Shown here one piece after another: positions 37,732 to 48,121 of a stretch of DNA of 64,000 nt. The notes under the pieces are model-generated. The model did not search any database. It was not told the DNA's origin and worked only from the letters and a program-made list of their open reading frames with translations. Source of the stretch: Acinetobacter baumannii. Its GTDB lineage: Bacteria > Pseudomonadota > Gammaproteobacteria > Pseudomonadales > Moraxellaceae. The number at the start of each line of letters is the position of its first letter. The first letter of the stretch is position 1. The stretch spans positions 111,980 through 175,979 of the forward strand of contig NZ_JADVOP010000001.1 of the NCBI RefSeq assembly GCF_016508585.1, in the 5' to 3' direction. Made by a program: the position numbers and the translations under genes.

Positions 37732-38097
37732 TTAAAGAGGATTAGAATTCTTGTTTTCGGGTTGAATATCTAATACCGTCTTTTCATGACGTGCATTAGC
37801 AGCAGCTTCAGCAGCAGCCAATTGCGCAGTCTGAATTTGTTCTTTTCTGAGATGATCAATATCTTTACGAAGACGCTTAACTTCCCATGCATTTTGGAAT
37901 ACACGGAAAACCTGCACACCAAGCAACAATCCAAGAACAATTCCGAGGAATAAAGTCAATAATAGTAATAGCCCTAAACGCATTGCAGGAACCTGAGTAA
38001 ACAGCAAGTCTACTGGAAGTTCGGCAGGATTCTGTAGGACTAATGCTAAAGCATAGCCAAATATTACCAATAGTAATGCAACTAAGAAATAGCGCAT
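37732..38097 (-). CDS. lapA: LapA-domain (YciS-like, DUF1049) membrane protein
   Basis: This protein of about 121 aa has two membrane segments (MRYFLVALLLVIFGYALALVLQ and LGLLLLLTLFLGIVLGLLLG) and a C-terminal cytoplasmic coiled tail (WEVKRLRKDIDHLRKEQ...). This is the YciS/LapA pattern; the E. coli protein works with LapB in LPS assembly control. It follows ihfB, as is usual in gammaproteobacteria, but the typical partner lapB is not downstream here. ATG 38097 is preceded by GGGGTG. Confidence 0.85.
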   Translation of the reverse strand: MRYFLVALLLVIFGYALALVLQNPAELPVDLLFTQVPAMRLGLLLLLTLFLGIVLGLLLGVQVFRVFQNAWEVKRLRKDIDHLRKEQIQTAQLAAAEAAANARHEKTVLDIQPENKNSNPL

Positions 38098-38118
38098 AAT
38101 CACCCCATTCGAATTTTA

Positions 38119-38421
38119 TTAGTTGGCAGATTCGTTTACTGCATCACGCAATGCTTTACCAGGCTTAAAGTGCGGTACTGCTTTCGCTGCAACTTCTACA
38201 GACTTACCAGTTTTAGGATTACGGCCTACGCGTGGCTCGCGATGGTGCAGTGCAAAACTACCAAAACCACGAATTTCAATACGATCATCTGAAGACAATG
38301 ATGCAATCATTTGATCAATCATAATTTTTACTGCTTCTTCAACCAATGGCTCTGCCAAATGTGGGTTCTTGAGAGCAATTCTTTCTATTAAGTCAGACTT
38401 ATTAAGTGCTTCAGTTGTCAT
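38119..38421 (-). CDS. ihfB: Integration host factor subunit beta
   Basis: The 100-aa DNA-bending protein partners with IhfA. The HU/IHF arm reads [26 protein letters not shown], with the DNA-contacting Pro in GRNPKTG, and the N-terminus [22 protein letters not shown] matches IhfB rather than HU. It follows rpsA on the same strand with a terminator between, a conserved gene order. lapA follows 21 bases later. Confidence 0.97.
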   Translation of the reverse strand: MTTEALNKSDLIERIALKNPHLAEPLVEEAVKIMIDQMIASLSSDDRIEIRGFGSFALHHREPRVGRNPKTGKSVEVAAKAVPHFKPGKALRDAVNESAN

Positions 38422-38483
38422 TTAAGACCTCATTAATTTTAATGCTATTTGACATACACTAGATAATATCCTTTTTAAATACA

Positions 38484-38521
38484 AAAAGGTAGCGCAGTCA
38501 TCATATACTACGCTACCTTTT
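38484..38521 (-). terminator. Terminator after rpsA
   Basis: AAAAGGTAGCG (38484-38494) pairs with CGCTACCTTTT (38511-38521), 60 bases past the rpsA stop on the minus strand; A-run on the plus side gives the minus-strand U-run. Confidence 0.75.
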
Positions 38522-38580
38522 ACAGTATTTGAATAAAAAATATTAATTAATTACATTAAATAATACTTCTTAACAATAAC

Positions 38581-40257
38581 TTAGTGGTTCATTTGCGCTT
38601 TGATCAAATCGCCAATTGTCTTAGGACCATTGTCTTGACCATTTGCAGCTGTTTTCAAGTTAGCTACTGCTTCTTTCTCTTCAGCTTCGTCTTTCGCTTT
38701 AATCGACAAGTTGATAGAACGTGATTTACGATCTACATTGATGATTTTAGCTTCAACTTCTTGACCAACTTCTAAGAATTTAGTTGCATCTTCAACGCGA
38801 TCGCGGTTGATTTCAGATGCTTTCAAAGAAGCTTCAACTTCATCAGCTAACTTAACAGTAGCACCTTTAGCATCAACTGCAGTTACTGTACCTTTAACCA
38901 ACGCACCGCGTTCGTTAGCAGCTAAGAAGTCATTGAACGGATCGCTGTTCATTTGCTTGATACCAAGGCTGATACGGTTACCTTCTGCATCTACAGACAA
39001 GATAACAGCTTCAACCGTGTCACCTTTCTTGTAACGACGAATCGCGTCTTCGCCTTGTTCGTTCCAAGAAATATCAGACAAGTGAACTAGACCATCGATA
39101 CCGCCTGGTAAACCGATGAAGATACCGAAGTCAGTGATTGACTTGATTGTACCTGAAACTTTTTCACCTTTGTCATGTGACTTAGAGAACTCTTCCCATG
39201 GGTTCGCGCGAGTTTGCTTGATACCCAATGAAATACGACGGCGCTCTTCATCAACTTCAAGAACCATAACATCAACTTCATCACCAATCTGAACAACTTT
39301 AGATGGGTGGATGTTTTTGTTAGTGTGATCCATTTCAGAAACGTGTACTAAACCTTCAACACCTTCAGCAATTTCAGCGAAGCAACCGTAGTCAGTTAAG
39401 TTAGTAACACGTGCTTTAACGATAGAACCTTTAGGATAGCGGTTCATGATCGCTAACCAAGGATCTTCGCCTAATTGTTTAAGGCCTAAAGATACACGAT
39501 TACGTTCTTTGTCGAATTTAAGTACTTTAACAGTAACTTCTTGACCCACTTCAACAACTTCTGAAGGGTGTTTGATACGTTTCCAAGCCATATCTGTGAT
39601 ATGTAGAAGACCATCAATACCGCCAAGGTCAACGAATGCACCGTAATCAGTAAGGTTTTTGATTGTACCTGTAACTGTTTGACCTTCTTCCAATTGAGAA
39701 AGAAGCGCTTCACGGTCAGCTGAAGATTCAGCTTCCATAACAGCACGACGAGATACAACAACGTTGTTACGTTTAGCATCAAGTTTGATTACTTTGAATT
39801 CTAACTCTTTACCTTCAAGGTGAGTTGTGTCACGGATAGGACGAGTGTCTACCAATGAACCAGGTAAGAATGCACGAACTGGACCGATGTCAACAGTGAA
39901 ACCGCCTTTAACCTTACCAGAGATAACACCAGTAACGATTTCGCCGTCTTCAAAGATTTTTTCAAGTTTAGTCCAAGTTTCAGCACGTTTTGCTTTTTCA
40001 CGTGATAAAACTGTTTGACCCATACCGTTGTCAAGCGCTTCAACAACAACATCAACTTCGTCACCAACTTGAACTTCAAGTTCACGTTGTTCGTTTAAGA
40101 ATTCTGAACGTGCAACAACACCTTCAGATTTAAGGCCTGTGTCAACAGTAACCCAGTCAGAGTCGATGCTAACAACGATACCTTTAATAACGGCACCTTT
40201 GTCGATATTAAGAGTTGATTCGCTTTCTTCAAAGAGGGCTGCAAAAGATTCGGTCAT
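38581..40257 (-). CDS. rpsA: 30S ribosomal protein S1
   Basis: The 558-aa protein has six S1 RNA-binding domains in tandem; repeats such as [29 protein letters not shown] and [30 protein letters not shown] are clear. It brings mRNA to the 30S subunit. The C-terminal end [13 protein letters not shown] is shared by Acinetobacter-type S1. It lies between cmk and ihfB on the minus strand, the standard order. Long opposite-strand frames over it are shadows. Confidence 0.98.
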   Translation of the reverse strand: MTESFAALFEESESTLNIDKGAVIKGIVVSIDSDWVTVDTGLKSEGVVARSEFLNEQRELEVQVGDEVDVVVEALDNGMGQTVLSREKAKRAETWTKLEKIFEDGEIVTGVISGKVKGGFTVDIGPVRAFLPGSLVDTRPIRDTTHLEGKELEFKVIKLDAKRNNVVVSRRAVMEAESSADREALLSQLEEGQTVTGTIKNLTDYGAFVDLGGIDGLLHITDMAWKRIKHPSEVVEVGQEVTVKVLKFDKERNRVSLGLKQLGEDPWLAIMNRYPKGSIVKARVTNLTDYGCFAEIAEGVEGLVHVSEMDHTNKNIHPSKVVQIGDEVDVMVLEVDEERRRISLGIKQTRANPWEEFSKSHDKGEKVSGTIKSITDFGIFIGLPGGIDGLVHLSDISWNEQGEDAIRRYKKGDTVEAVILSVDAEGNRISLGIKQMNSDPFNDFLAANERGALVKGTVTAVDAKGATVKLADEVEASLKASEINRDRVEDATKFLEVGQEVEAKIINVDRKSRSINLSIKAKDEAEEKEAVANLKTAANGQDNGPKTIGDLIKAQMNH

Positions 40258-40376
40258 GATATACCTAGAAAAGTCAGCGGTCTTGGATCAGACAAGGCCG
40301 GTTTAGTTAAGCATCTACATAGTCCATATAAAACTGATCAAGCTATGCTTTTGCTAATATTTAATAAAAATATTCG

Positions 40377-41066
40377 TTACTTAGCCAAATGGGCATCGAC
40401 ATAATCAGTCATCAGTTTGAACACTTCATCAATGCTCAAATCTGAACTATCGATGATATACGCATCTACTGCTGGCTTGAGTGGAGCGACTGCGCGTTCC
40501 ATATCTCGCTTATCTCGAGCTTGTATATTAGCTAAAATGTCGCTTATTTTAACATCCAGCCCCATTCCCTGCAACTGTTTTACACGACGTGCTGCACGGG
40601 ACTCAGCCGATGCGGTGAGATAGATTTTAGCCTGCGCTTGTGGAAAGAGCGAAGTCGCCATATCTCGACCATCTGCCACCAAACCAGGTTGTTTGGCAAA
40701 TGCGTGTTGGCGCTCAACCAGAGCCGCTCTAAGTTCAGGAATTGCAGCAACCTTTGAAGCAAACTCACCTACGCGTTCAGTACGAATAGTTTGGGTGACA
40801 TCTTCACCATCCAGCAAAATTTGTGTACCAACATCCGTGGTCTTAAACACAATATCCAGATTTGTTGCAATTGTAACGCTTTGTGCAAGGACAGTTGCTG
40901 AGTCTAGTGAATCAAGTAATTCTTTTTGATGCAATGACAACCCAAGCAGACGATAAAGCGCACCTGAATCCAAGAGATGAAATTGATAATGATCTGCGAG
41001 TTTTGCAGCCAATGTTCCTTTTCCAGAACCACTCGGCCCATCAATCGTGATAATTTGAATTGTCAT
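40377..41066 (-). CDS. cmk: Cytidylate kinase
   Basis: The 229-aa kinase phosphorylates CMP/dCMP. Walker A is [15 protein letters not shown], then [10 protein letters not shown], the CMP-binding [18 protein letters not shown] and [13 protein letters not shown], and the lid [14 protein letters not shown] with arginines. It is upstream of rpsA, the standard order. Confidence 0.97.
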   Translation of the reverse strand: MTIQIITIDGPSGSGKGTLAAKLADHYQFHLLDSGALYRLLGLSLHQKELLDSLDSATVLAQSVTIATNLDIVFKTTDVGTQILLDGEDVTQTIRTERVGEFASKVAAIPELRAALVERQHAFAKQPGLVADGRDMATSLFPQAQAKIYLTASAESRAARRVKQLQGMGLDVKISDILANIQARDKRDMERAVAPLKPAVDAYIIDSSDLSIDEVFKLMTDYVDAHLAK

Positions 41067-41077
41067 TGTATTTCCAA

Positions 41078-41512
41078 TTAAGCTACAGACTTTGCAAGTT
41101 TCTTAAAGCCAAGTGTAATCGCTAGTTTAAGCTGTGCAAGTATTAATTTACTGATAAAGGGCGCACGTGCTTGTAATTCGATCGTATAGTTGACACGGGT
41201 TTTATTTGGCGAAAGTGCTTCAAACTCGATAATTCCAATATGATGTTTGATTAAGGGATTTTTAATCAATTTATATTCAATACGTTTATTGACATCTAAA
41301 AAAGTGATTTGTTCTTGAATCGGTTTAATTGGACCAAACCCCATGCGACGAATGGATCCCAATCCATCTGGACGTTCAGGATCAGCCGCATCTTTTACCC
41401 GTACCACTTGTACTGGCGCAAATGCTACATTGTAGGTTGCATGTTTTGACAGCAGCTCAAAAACTTGCTCGACTGGTGCATCAAAGTCTTGTTTTACTTG
41501 AATAGAATTCAT
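41078..41512 (-). CDS. SRPBCC (START-like) family protein
   Basis: The 144-aa protein has a helix-grip fold: [31 protein letters not shown] at the start, [13 protein letters not shown] and a long C-terminal helix [23 protein letters not shown]. Such proteins bind hydrophobic ligands. It ends 11 bases before cmk on the same strand and may be co-transcribed. There is no recognised catalytic residue; ligand unknown. Confidence 0.85.
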   Translation of the reverse strand: MNSIQVKQDFDAPVEQVFELLSKHATYNVAFAPVQVVRVKDAADPERPDGLGSIRRMGFGPIKPIQEQITFLDVNKRIEYKLIKNPLIKHHIGIIEFEALSPNKTRVNYTIELQARAPFISKLILAQLKLAITLGFKKLAKSVA

Positions 41513-41598
41513 TATTGTACCCTTCTATGACGGTCATATATTTTGTTGCATTTATTTTTGACAATATCAATTGTCATTAAAACCATCAGTATTCTAGA

Positions 41599-42123
41599 TC
41601 ATTTTAATGTGTCATTTAAGGTCTTTTGTTGTTGCTTTAATTGTTTTTTTTGTTCACGACGCATTTTAAAGAAATTAGACAGTTGAAGTGAACATTGTTC
41701 TTGCAGACATCCTCCATCATATTGAAATATATGATTGTAATAACCCGTTTCCAATAGCTTTCGACTACTGACCAGCGACCCTGCTTTGGGTTCTTCTGCA
41801 CCAAATACGACCCGATGTACTCTTGAATGTATTAATGCACCCACACACATGGTACAGGGTTCAAGGGTGACATATAAAGTAGCATCCTCTGGAAGGCGGT
41901 AGTTTTGAATCTTTTGGCATGCTTTTCTTAATGCCTGAATTTCGGCATGTGCTGTGGGATCATGGCTGGCAATGGGTTGATTGTATCCCATGCCAATTAC
42001 CTGACCTTGACTCACCACTACAGCACCGACTGGGATCTCCCCCAAGGAAGCTGCGAATGCAGCCTGCTCCAAAGCAAGCTGCATCCATTTCTCATCGATA
42101 CTTTGCTGAAGTTCTTGAGTCAT
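41599..42123 (-). CDS. tadA: tRNA-specific adenosine deaminase
   Basis: The 174-aa zinc enzyme converts A34 to inosine in tRNA-Arg. His59 and Glu61 of HAEIQALRKA, and Cys90 and Cys93 of PCTMCVGAL, form the zinc/proton-shuttle site. The N-terminus with AAFAASLGEIPVGAVVV is typical. The C-terminal tail is rich in Lys and Gln (KKQLKQQQK). Its start lies six bases after the enoyl-CoA hydratase stop on the same strand. Confidence 0.96.
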   Translation of the reverse strand: MTQELQQSIDEKWMQLALEQAAFAASLGEIPVGAVVVSQGQVIGMGYNQPIASHDPTAHAEIQALRKACQKIQNYRLPEDATLYVTLEPCTMCVGALIHSRVHRVVFGAEEPKAGSLVSSRKLLETGYYNHIFQYDGGCLQEQCSLQLSNFFKMRREQKKQLKQQQKTLNDTLK

Positions 42124-42129
42124 GGCACT

Positions 42130-43251
42130 CTAAAGGATGCCATACTGAGTAAGCAAACTATTCCAGCTTTCTATGCTCGTTTTTGGTGGATTATGCCCAA
42201 GAATTCCTTTCAATGTTCTTGATTCAATCTTCTCCCATTCAGGAGATAAATCCTTGTCCACTAAACGCGCACGCACACCCTCAACAAAATCTGGATGGCG
42301 AATTTTCCAGTCAGAAATTTGTTTTTCCAATTCAAATACTTCAGCCCAAGAATGAACTTGACGCCCCCATTGCCATAATAGCCATGTAATTGCAGCCGTA
42401 CTTGGAGAGCCTTTTTGTAAATTCTCACTGGCCTGACGCAACCAGTCACTGCGCGCATCACTTAAACCGATGATCGCTTCGTAGTCTTGTTCAAAGTTCA
42501 CACCACGACAAACACTGTGAATCACATCCAAAGAATTTTGTAACGGTCCAGGTGATACCGGGCGATGTAAACTATTTAATGTGTCATCCAAAGCACGGAA
42601 ATCACCCGCAGGATAATGATCCCAATCAATATCAAGCAGTTTTTGCAATACAACATCACGTTGTGCATCACAAATATGGGTTGCCCAACCGATTCCATAA
42701 CCACCAGCAGCAGTCATGATTGAACCCGTTAAACCAGTAAACAATCCAATTGGACCACGATCAGCCAAGAAGCGCGTCGCGCCTACATCTGGATAAAGTC
42801 CAATATTCACTTCTGGCATAGCCAAACGAGAGTAAGGAGTCACCAAACGGAATGGCGCAGCCATAAACAAACCTAGCCCACCACCCATCACATACCCTTC
42901 GCCCCACACGACTATTGGCTTAGCGTAGTTATGCAGCAATAAATCTAGAGCATATTCAGTTTCAAAAAATTGATTGGCAGTTTCAACCTCATTGTTAATC
43001 ACCAACTGACGAAGCTTACGCACGTCACCACCCGCACAAAATGCCTTAGGTGTCGTTGAATCCAACCAAATTGCCTTGACTGAATCATCATGATGAAAAT
43101 CTTGAAACAGTTTTAAAAGTGCTGCAACGATGGATTCATCAAGGGCATGAAGCGATTTAGGGCGATTTAAACGAATAATCCGCCAGCCATTTTGTGCTTC
43201 ATCGATAATCAAATCAGGGTGGTAGTTATTTATTTCGGGAGAATTTGTCAT
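42130..43251 (-). CDS. Enoyl-CoA hydratase/isomerase family, 3-hydroxyisobutyryl-CoA hydrolase-like
   Basis: The 373-aa crotonase-fold protein has [14 protein letters not shown] (oxyanion loop) and [17 protein letters not shown], with [19 protein letters not shown]; the Glu of MPEVNIG and the Asp of YPDVGA match the HIBCH active site. HIBCH acts in valine breakdown. A C-terminal segment with [16 protein letters not shown] fits too. It overlaps ung by four bases at its start and lies just before tadA, so the three may form one transcript. Confidence 0.88.
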   Translation of the reverse strand: MTNSPEINNYHPDLIIDEAQNGWRIIRLNRPKSLHALDESIVAALLKLFQDFHHDDSVKAIWLDSTTPKAFCAGGDVRKLRQLVINNEVETANQFFETEYALDLLLHNYAKPIVVWGEGYVMGGGLGLFMAAPFRLVTPYSRLAMPEVNIGLYPDVGATRFLADRGPIGLFTGLTGSIMTAAGGYGIGWATHICDAQRDVVLQKLLDIDWDHYPAGDFRALDDTLNSLHRPVSPGPLQNSLDVIHSVCRGVNFEQDYEAIIGLSDARSDWLRQASENLQKGSPSTAAITWLLWQWGRQVHSWAEVFELEKQISDWKIRHPDFVEGVRARLVDKDLSPEWEKIESRTLKGILGHNPPKTSIESWNSLLTQYGIL

Positions 43252-43961
43252 GCGTCCAGCTGCCAGTCGATTGGCTCAATGCCATGTTGTTTCAGATAAT
43301 TATTTGTTTTAGAGAAAACCTTACAACCAAAAAAACCACCACGATTTGCTGCCAATGGAGATGGATGAGCAGCCTTTAGTACCAGGTGTTTGTTCTGATC
43401 GATACGTTGTCCTTTTTTTTGAGCATATGCACCCCAAAGGATAAACACAATATGCTCGCGTTGTTGATTAAGTACATCAATGACATGATCGGTAAAGTTT
43501 TCCCAGCCACGTTTCTGATGTGAAGTTGGCTGCCCTGCCTCTACGGTCAATACACTGTTAAGCAGCAATACGCCTTGTTGTGCCCATTTACTCAAATCAC
43601 CATGTCGTGAGACTGGAACACCTAAATCGGTATTCAGTTCATGAAAAATATTGCGCAAAGACGGAGGTAAGGCGACTCCTTTTTGCACAGAAAAACTTAA
43701 TCCATGCGCTTGATCAGGACCATGATAGGGATCTTGTCCAAGAATCACCACTTTAACATTTGGAAGAGGTGTCGTGTCTAAGGCATTAAAAATAAGTGAA
43801 CTTGGAGGATAAATGGTTTTATTTGCATTCTTTTCCGCCACTAAAAAAGAACGTAAATCATCCATTTGCTGACTTAAAAGAAAATCCGCCAAGCTTTCTT
43901 TCCAACTTTGATCTAACCGAACTTGATTTAGTTTTGTTTGTTCGAGTTCAGACAATTGCAT
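43248..43961 (-). CDS. ung: Uracil-DNA glycosylase
   Basis: The 237-aa repair enzyme has the family-1 water-activating motif [18 protein letters not shown] (Asp77) and the DNA-intercalating loop [33 protein letters not shown] and [13 protein letters not shown] complete the pattern. ATG 43961 is used over TTG 43964. The ATGA overlap with the downstream gene indicates translational coupling. Confidence 0.97.
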   Translation of the reverse strand: MQLSELEQTKLNQVRLDQSWKESLADFLLSQQMDDLRSFLVAEKNANKTIYPPSSLIFNALDTTPLPNVKVVILGQDPYHGPDQAHGLSFSVQKGVALPPSLRNIFHELNTDLGVPVSRHGDLSKWAQQGVLLLNSVLTVEAGQPTSHQKRGWENFTDHVIDVLNQQREHIVFILWGAYAQKKGQRIDQNKHLVLKAAHPSPLAANRGGFFGCKVFSKTNNYLKQHGIEPIDWQLDA

Positions 43962-44036
43962 CAACTTTCATCCTAAATTTAAATTTCCTAAAAAACTTAT
44001 TTATATCTAAATGGATTTCTTTACTGAAATCGCCAT

Positions 44037-44633
44037 TTATATTTTAACCTGTAAATCCACCTCAGGGTTTTGAAATTGAACACCTTGTTTCAATTTTTCA
44101 TACATTTCAGGATCTGTCCACTCGGCTTGAACTTGTTCAGAGAAAATAATTTTATCCAAACTTAACAGTCCCATCTGCGCATTTTCAATATCTTCCTGAA
44201 AACTCTGTGCATATCCAGTATCTGTTTCATGCACGATGACAGAATAAACCTCAACATCACCTTCACCATTCTGGGTAATGGTTGATTTTAGAACCTGTTG
44301 CGCAAGAAAGAAAAATACACGGGAAAACTGCTCAGCTGAAGGTGAAACTGGCAATGCCACCCAACGTGCGCTAAATGTTTTACATGCTTGAATATACTCA
44401 GCACTATCTTCTTGCCAAAAACAGATCGCATGATCAAAGCTATCAAAAATTTCTTTGATTATTCCCTTCAGCAATCCAAAATCATATACCATTTGACCAT
44501 GATCAAGTTTTGAAGCTTTCAGTAATAATTCAACTTTATAGCTATGCCCATGTATAGATCGTTTGCAACGATCTGATGTGCAATTACGCACAATATGTGC
44601 ATTTTCAAACTTAAATAACTTACGAATTAACAT
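44037..44633 (-). CDS. 6-carboxytetrahydropterin synthase/QueD-like protein
   Basis: The 198-aa protein has a PTPS/QueD core: FENAHIVRNC with a zinc His, HGHSYKVELLLK with two more, then DFGLLKGIIKEIFDSFDHAICF and YSVIVHETDTGYAQ (Glu) of the active site. It is longer than QueD (about 120 aa), with an insert after residue 80 and an extra C-terminal 45 residues (LSLDKIIFSEQVQAEW). So it might be a QueD paralogue rather than queuosine QueD itself. It lies alone, 73 bases from ung. Confidence 0.85.
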   Translation of the reverse strand: MLIRKLFKFENAHIVRNCTSDRCKRSIHGHSYKVELLLKASKLDHGQMVYDFGLLKGIIKEIFDSFDHAICFWQEDSAEYIQACKTFSARWVALPVSPSAEQFSRVFFFLAQQVLKSTITQNGEGDVEVYSVIVHETDTGYAQSFQEDIENAQMGLLSLDKIIFSEQVQAEWTDPEMYEKLKQGVQFQNPEVDLQVKI

Positions 44634-44723
44634 GAGCCAAATTTTATAAACAAAGCGGTTAAGAAACTCGATTATAAAGCAAAACTCGAACCCTGAGCAT
44701 TAATTTTCTCGTTCATTACAATT

Positions 44724-44752
44724 AGCCAAAAGGATACCCCTTTTTTTGGCTT
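44724..44752 (-). terminator. Weak terminator-like hairpin after gspK
   Basis: AGCCAAAAGG and CCCCTTTTTTTGGCT can pair with a T bulge, about 105 bases past the gspK stop; uncertain. Confidence 0.35.
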
Positions 44753-44856
44753 GGATTGAGCTTAACCAATTCAATAAAATATCTCAACCAACCTTTTTAC
44801 AACCTTTAAATTTCTTTTAAAATAATATACTTACAAATATTTCTTAATCTTTCTTG

Positions 44857-45828
44857 CTAAAATGGTGCCAAGCTTCGCGAGTATACAAATACTTGTGACT
44901 GATCATTTCTTAGCAAATGGCTGGTAAATTGACGCTTGCGATTGCTTAATAAAACTTCGATTTTCGCTTTAAAGTAATTCGATCTGACACCAAAAATTTT
45001 ATCCGCTTCCGTTTTTGCCGCCGCCTCAAGAGTATCAAATGGCGATATTTTCATCAAATCTCCAACATTGGCAAAATACTCAAGTTTTTCTTGGCGTGCA
45101 TTTAAAGCAGTTTGAATGCTATTCACATCTAATTTTTCATCAAATGCAGCTAAAACCAATGCAGGTGCTGTATTTACATTAATTCGAGTATTGATGTCTG
45201 GTAAAGCCGATATATAAGGTGCAATCAAATCATATTTGCTCCCTTCAAAACCACGTACCAACTTTAACTCTTCGATACTGGCAAATTTGCGATTTGCAGC
45301 AGAATAAGGTTTAGCAAGCCCTTGATAATAGCTTGTTTCTGCTCCCATTGCTCCTATTGTTTCATTATCAGGATCTTGCCAATCTATAACCGCTTGAACA
45401 TTATCGGCAGGCAACCCAACACGCACCAACAGTTTAGAGAAATATTTCTGTGCTGCCTCATTCGGTTTACCCTCATTGTTCAATAAACTGTTGAGATTGA
45501 ATTTACCCGACTCATCTTCCAGTACACCTGAAACATACCCATCTTCTACAGGAAATGCTGGCATTGGTTTTGCCCATGTTTCTTGAAGATAGTCCGCTTG
45601 CTTACCATTCTCACTATCCTGAACCAATATCTCTGAATAAAAAGCTTCTGCACTTTGAGCATAAAATAAGGCTTGGCTTTGACGTTTTAAAAAACCCGTG
45701 CTTTGATTCGTATAACTTTGATGTTTCGCAATTGCTGCGGCAATAATGGTTGCCAAAGCCACCATCACCAAAATAGTAATTAAGGCGATTCCCTGCTGTG
45801 GTCTGAGTTGTATAAATGATTTAACCAT
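44857..45828 (-). CDS. gspK: Type II secretion minor pseudopilin GspK
   Basis: The 323-aa minor pseudopilin sits at the tip of the type II pseudopilus. A prepilin-like N-terminus (QQGIALITILVMVALATIIAAAIA) has Thr where other pseudopilins have Glu5, a GspK hallmark. The large body has the two SAM-like alpha-domain pieces and LNSLLN, and INVNTAPALVLAAF. It is last of gspH-I-J-K on the minus strand, overlapping gspJ by eight bases. Confidence 0.94.
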   Translation of the reverse strand: MVKSFIQLRPQQGIALITILVMVALATIIAAAIAKHQSYTNQSTGFLKRQSQALFYAQSAEAFYSEILVQDSENGKQADYLQETWAKPMPAFPVEDGYVSGVLEDESGKFNLNSLLNNEGKPNEAAQKYFSKLLVRVGLPADNVQAVIDWQDPDNETIGAMGAETSYYQGLAKPYSAANRKFASIEELKLVRGFEGSKYDLIAPYISALPDINTRINVNTAPALVLAAFDEKLDVNSIQTALNARQEKLEYFANVGDLMKISPFDTLEAAAKTEADKIFGVRSNYFKAKIEVLLSNRKRQFTSHLLRNDQSQVFVYSRSLAPF

Positions 45829-46474
45829 TTTGATTATTCTTTATCAAAAAATCAGTATTCAATAAACTGAAAATCCATTCGTATTCTACGTCCCGAATCA
45901 TAATTTTCATTTTAATCCCACGTGGCAATTGGCTGTCATTTTTAGTTAAGTCATTTGGCCAACGATCTGACTCATTTGGATTAAGTATTTCAATTTGATA
46001 GCTGTCTACATCTGTCAACATTACACTAGATAATGGTTGTTCCGAGCTATTCCGATTTAGATTTGAATATTTTAATCGATAGAGTTTTTTTGCTTGCTGG
46101 TCATAACTGTATTCTACTCGCTCGTAAGGTGAGAGACCTTGCTTTAAAGGATCTGTAACACCGGCTTTACTGAATGATATTTTTTGCCGGTCTAAGCGCA
46201 AAGCCGGTTCGATTTGTTCACCAATCCGGGCTGAAATCGGAACGATTTGCAAGGTATCACGCTGAATTTGCTGATATGCACCTTGCAATTGCTCCAAATT
46301 CTCTTCATGCATGACATTGCGATCTTTGACCTTAATCAAATAGTCAAATATCTTCCACCCCAAGGCAGAAAGTACAGCAAATATAGCAATTGCCACCAGC
46401 AATTCAATTAATGTGAAACCTGATTTTTTTCTGACATTTACAGCATTATTGTTTTTATCGGAGGTGAATTTCAT
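45821..46474 (-). CDS. gspJ: Type II secretion minor pseudopilin GspJ
   Basis: The 217-aa minor pseudopilin has the prepilin cleavage motif KKSG|FTLIELLVAIAIFAVLSALG near residue 19, with Glu5. The C-terminal beta domain carries ISARIGEQIEPALRL and GQGLSPYERVEYSYD-like sequence. It joins GspI and GspK in the tip complex. The start overlaps the gspI stop (ATGA). Confidence 0.94.
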   Translation of the reverse strand: MKFTSDKNNNAVNVRKKSGFTLIELLVAIAIFAVLSALGWKIFDYLIKVKDRNVMHEENLEQLQGAYQQIQRDTLQIVPISARIGEQIEPALRLDRQKISFSKAGVTDPLKQGLSPYERVEYSYDQQAKKLYRLKYSNLNRNSSEQPLSSVMLTDVDSYQIEILNPNESDRWPNDLTKNDSQLPRGIKMKIMIRDVEYEWIFSLLNTDFLIKNNQNG

Positions 46475-46860
46475 GACTGTTTTTCTTTAATTGGATAATT
46501 ATAAAACACCATATTGGTAATTCCAGCTTCAACTTTACCTGTATCAGTATTAAATAAGCTGACCTGCACATCGATTTTTTGCACATCAGGACTTAGCGTA
46601 GATTCTGCTTTTTTATCCACCTGCCATGTTTCACCTTGAGCAGTGATCTGTTTTGAAGCCGTACCCGTTAGCCACTCTCGGTTAATCATCATCATTGAAA
46701 TTTCATTTTGTGCAACAAACTGTGCTTTGGTCCGTAGAATCGCGTTGGCTGTAGATTGGGTATATTGCATCGCAACCTTGGTCAAGGCCATTGCTGCAAC
46801 AGCAAAGATAGCCAGTGCCACCACTACCTCGATTAAGGTAAAGCCGCTATTTTTCTTCAT
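46471..46860 (-). CDS. gspI: Type II secretion minor pseudopilin GspI
   Basis: The 129-aa minor pseudopilin has MKKNSG|FTLIEVVVALAIFAVAAMAL as its prepilin N-terminus, cleaved by the prepilin peptidase. The small C-terminal domain has AQNEISMMMINREW and VDKKAESTLSPDV. It overlaps the gspH end by 14 bases. Confidence 0.94.
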   Translation of the reverse strand: MKKNSGFTLIEVVVALAIFAVAAMALTKVAMQYTQSTANAILRTKAQFVAQNEISMMMINREWLTGTASKQITAQGETWQVDKKAESTLSPDVQKIDVQVSLFNTDTGKVEAGITNMVFYNYPIKEKQS

Positions 46861-47413
46861 CTACTTTACCCAAATAATCTACCCGAATCACACCGCCTAC
46901 AGGCTTTTGTTGATAATACATTTGAATTGTGACGGGCTTGGTTTCTCCATTGCCAAACCAAATCAGCTGCGGCGCATTATTTCCCAATAGATCTGGATTG
47001 TTCGCATCTTGAAACCGATGATCTTGAGGTTCAACTAAAAATGAAACCTGATCAGGTAAAGTTCGACGGTTAAAGTCCGTAACCTCTTTCCAAGGTTTAG
47101 AATCAATAACTCTTATGCCTTGTTCAGTGCCCTGCTGCCTTGGAATATATTCAACCAATCCATATTGTGCAGTAGCCACATCGGTTGCAGGATGAAAATC
47201 CAAAGCATAAATACGGGATTGATCATTGGCTTCACGATTGATTTGCCTTAAATCCAGCAATAGCATCTCACGTGCCTGCATTGCCTTACGTTGATCTACA
47301 CCATCAATATTTAAAACAATCAATGATGCGATAATACTGATAATAACAATGACAACCATCACCTCAATCAAGGTAAAGCCTTTATTATTGAGAGATGATG
47401 GCATACGCTTCAT
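46847..47413 (-). CDS. gspH: Type II secretion minor pseudopilin GspH
   Basis: The 188-aa pseudopilin has a prepilin motif NNKG|FTLIEVMVVIVIISIIASLIV and a GspH-type C-domain with LLDLRQINREANDQSRIYAL. It is the first of the gspHIJK genes and follows a TetR gene by five bases, so all five are probably one transcript. The rest of the secretion system is not in this window. Confidence 0.93.
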   Translation of the reverse strand: MKRMPSSLNNKGFTLIEVMVVIVIISIIASLIVLNIDGVDQRKAMQAREMLLLDLRQINREANDQSRIYALDFHPATDVATAQYGLVEYIPRQQGTEQGIRVIDSKPWKEVTDFNRRTLPDQVSFLVEPQDHRFQDANNPDLLGNNAPQLIWFGNGETKPVTIQMYYQQKPVGGVIRVDYLGKVDEEK

Positions 47414-47418
47414 AAGAA

Positions 47419-48039
47419 TTAAGCCACTTGTTCTGAAGCTTGCGGATGTTTAGGAATCGCCAGGGCTTGATCAATCAGTGCCACACGCAAAGTATCTCTA
47501 CAGCCCAAATAACGTTGATAAAAGCTTGAATTCAAGATTGCAGCACCGCCATGCGTTATTGACCAAATCGAAGCCAAATAATCACGTACAGACATCAAAC
47601 TTTGTATAGACTCCAAATAACTTTCAGTCATGCGAATGATCAGGCGAAGACGTTGTTTGCGTACCTGATAAAGTTCATTAAACAAGTGATAAATCCCTTG
47701 TCCCGTGGTAGATAAACGTTCTTCAATTTGATGAAATAACACTGCTCTCTCAGGATGATGTAAATGATGCAGCATAAAAAAAGCCAAATGTTCAGGAAAG
47801 GCCTTTTCCGTATCACGTACCATCTCTAACAACATGCGCTCATTACGAATAATCAGTAGCATGTACAGTTCATCTTTACTCTGAAAATGTTTATAAAGTG
47901 TTCCCTTCGCTAGATCTAGTTCCGCTGCGAGTGCATCTAATGTCATCCCCGCTTCACCGTTTTCTAAAAGCAATTGTTCAGCAACCTGAAAAATTAAAGC
48001 TTCTCTTGCTCTAAATTGAGCCTGTCGATCCATCTTCAC
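47419..48039 (-). CDS. TetR-family transcriptional regulator
   Basis: The 206-aa regulator has an N-terminal TetR helix-turn-helix (EAGMTLDALAAELDLAKGTLYKHFQSKDELYML) and an all-helical ligand domain. The start is M1 at 48039 or M3 at 48033. It is five bases upstream of gspH on the same strand, an unusual position for a regulator, so it may control the pseudopilin operon or simply be carried on it. Confidence 0.92.
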   Translation of the reverse strand: MKMDRQAQFRAREALIFQVAEQLLLENGEAGMTLDALAAELDLAKGTLYKHFQSKDELYMLLIIRNERMLLEMVRDTEKAFPEHLAFFMLHHLHHPERAVLFHQIEERLSTTGQGIYHLFNELYQVRKQRLRLIIRMTESYLESIQSLMSVRDYLASIWSITHGGAAILNSSFYQRYLGCRDTLRVALIDQALAIPKHPQASEQVA

Positions 48040-48121
48040 CCGATAAACTCTCTTGTTAATTCTATCCGTTAATAAATTGCCGCACTTCTAGTCATGACTT
48101 TATCAATCATTGGCGCTTTGA

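Noticed and set aside
39995..40015. parS-like TTTTTCACGTGATAAA inside rpsA
   Set aside because: 13 of 16 match to the parS consensus but in coding DNA of a conserved protein, far from parAB; likely chance.
38807..40085. Several long opposite-strand or shifted frames over rpsA
   Set aside because: They mirror the biased codon use of a highly expressed gene; rpsA is certain.
44634..44756. preQ1 riboswitch before the QueD-like gene
   Set aside because: The leader lacks the C-rich loop and A-rich tail of preQ1-I; only a weak hairpin is present.
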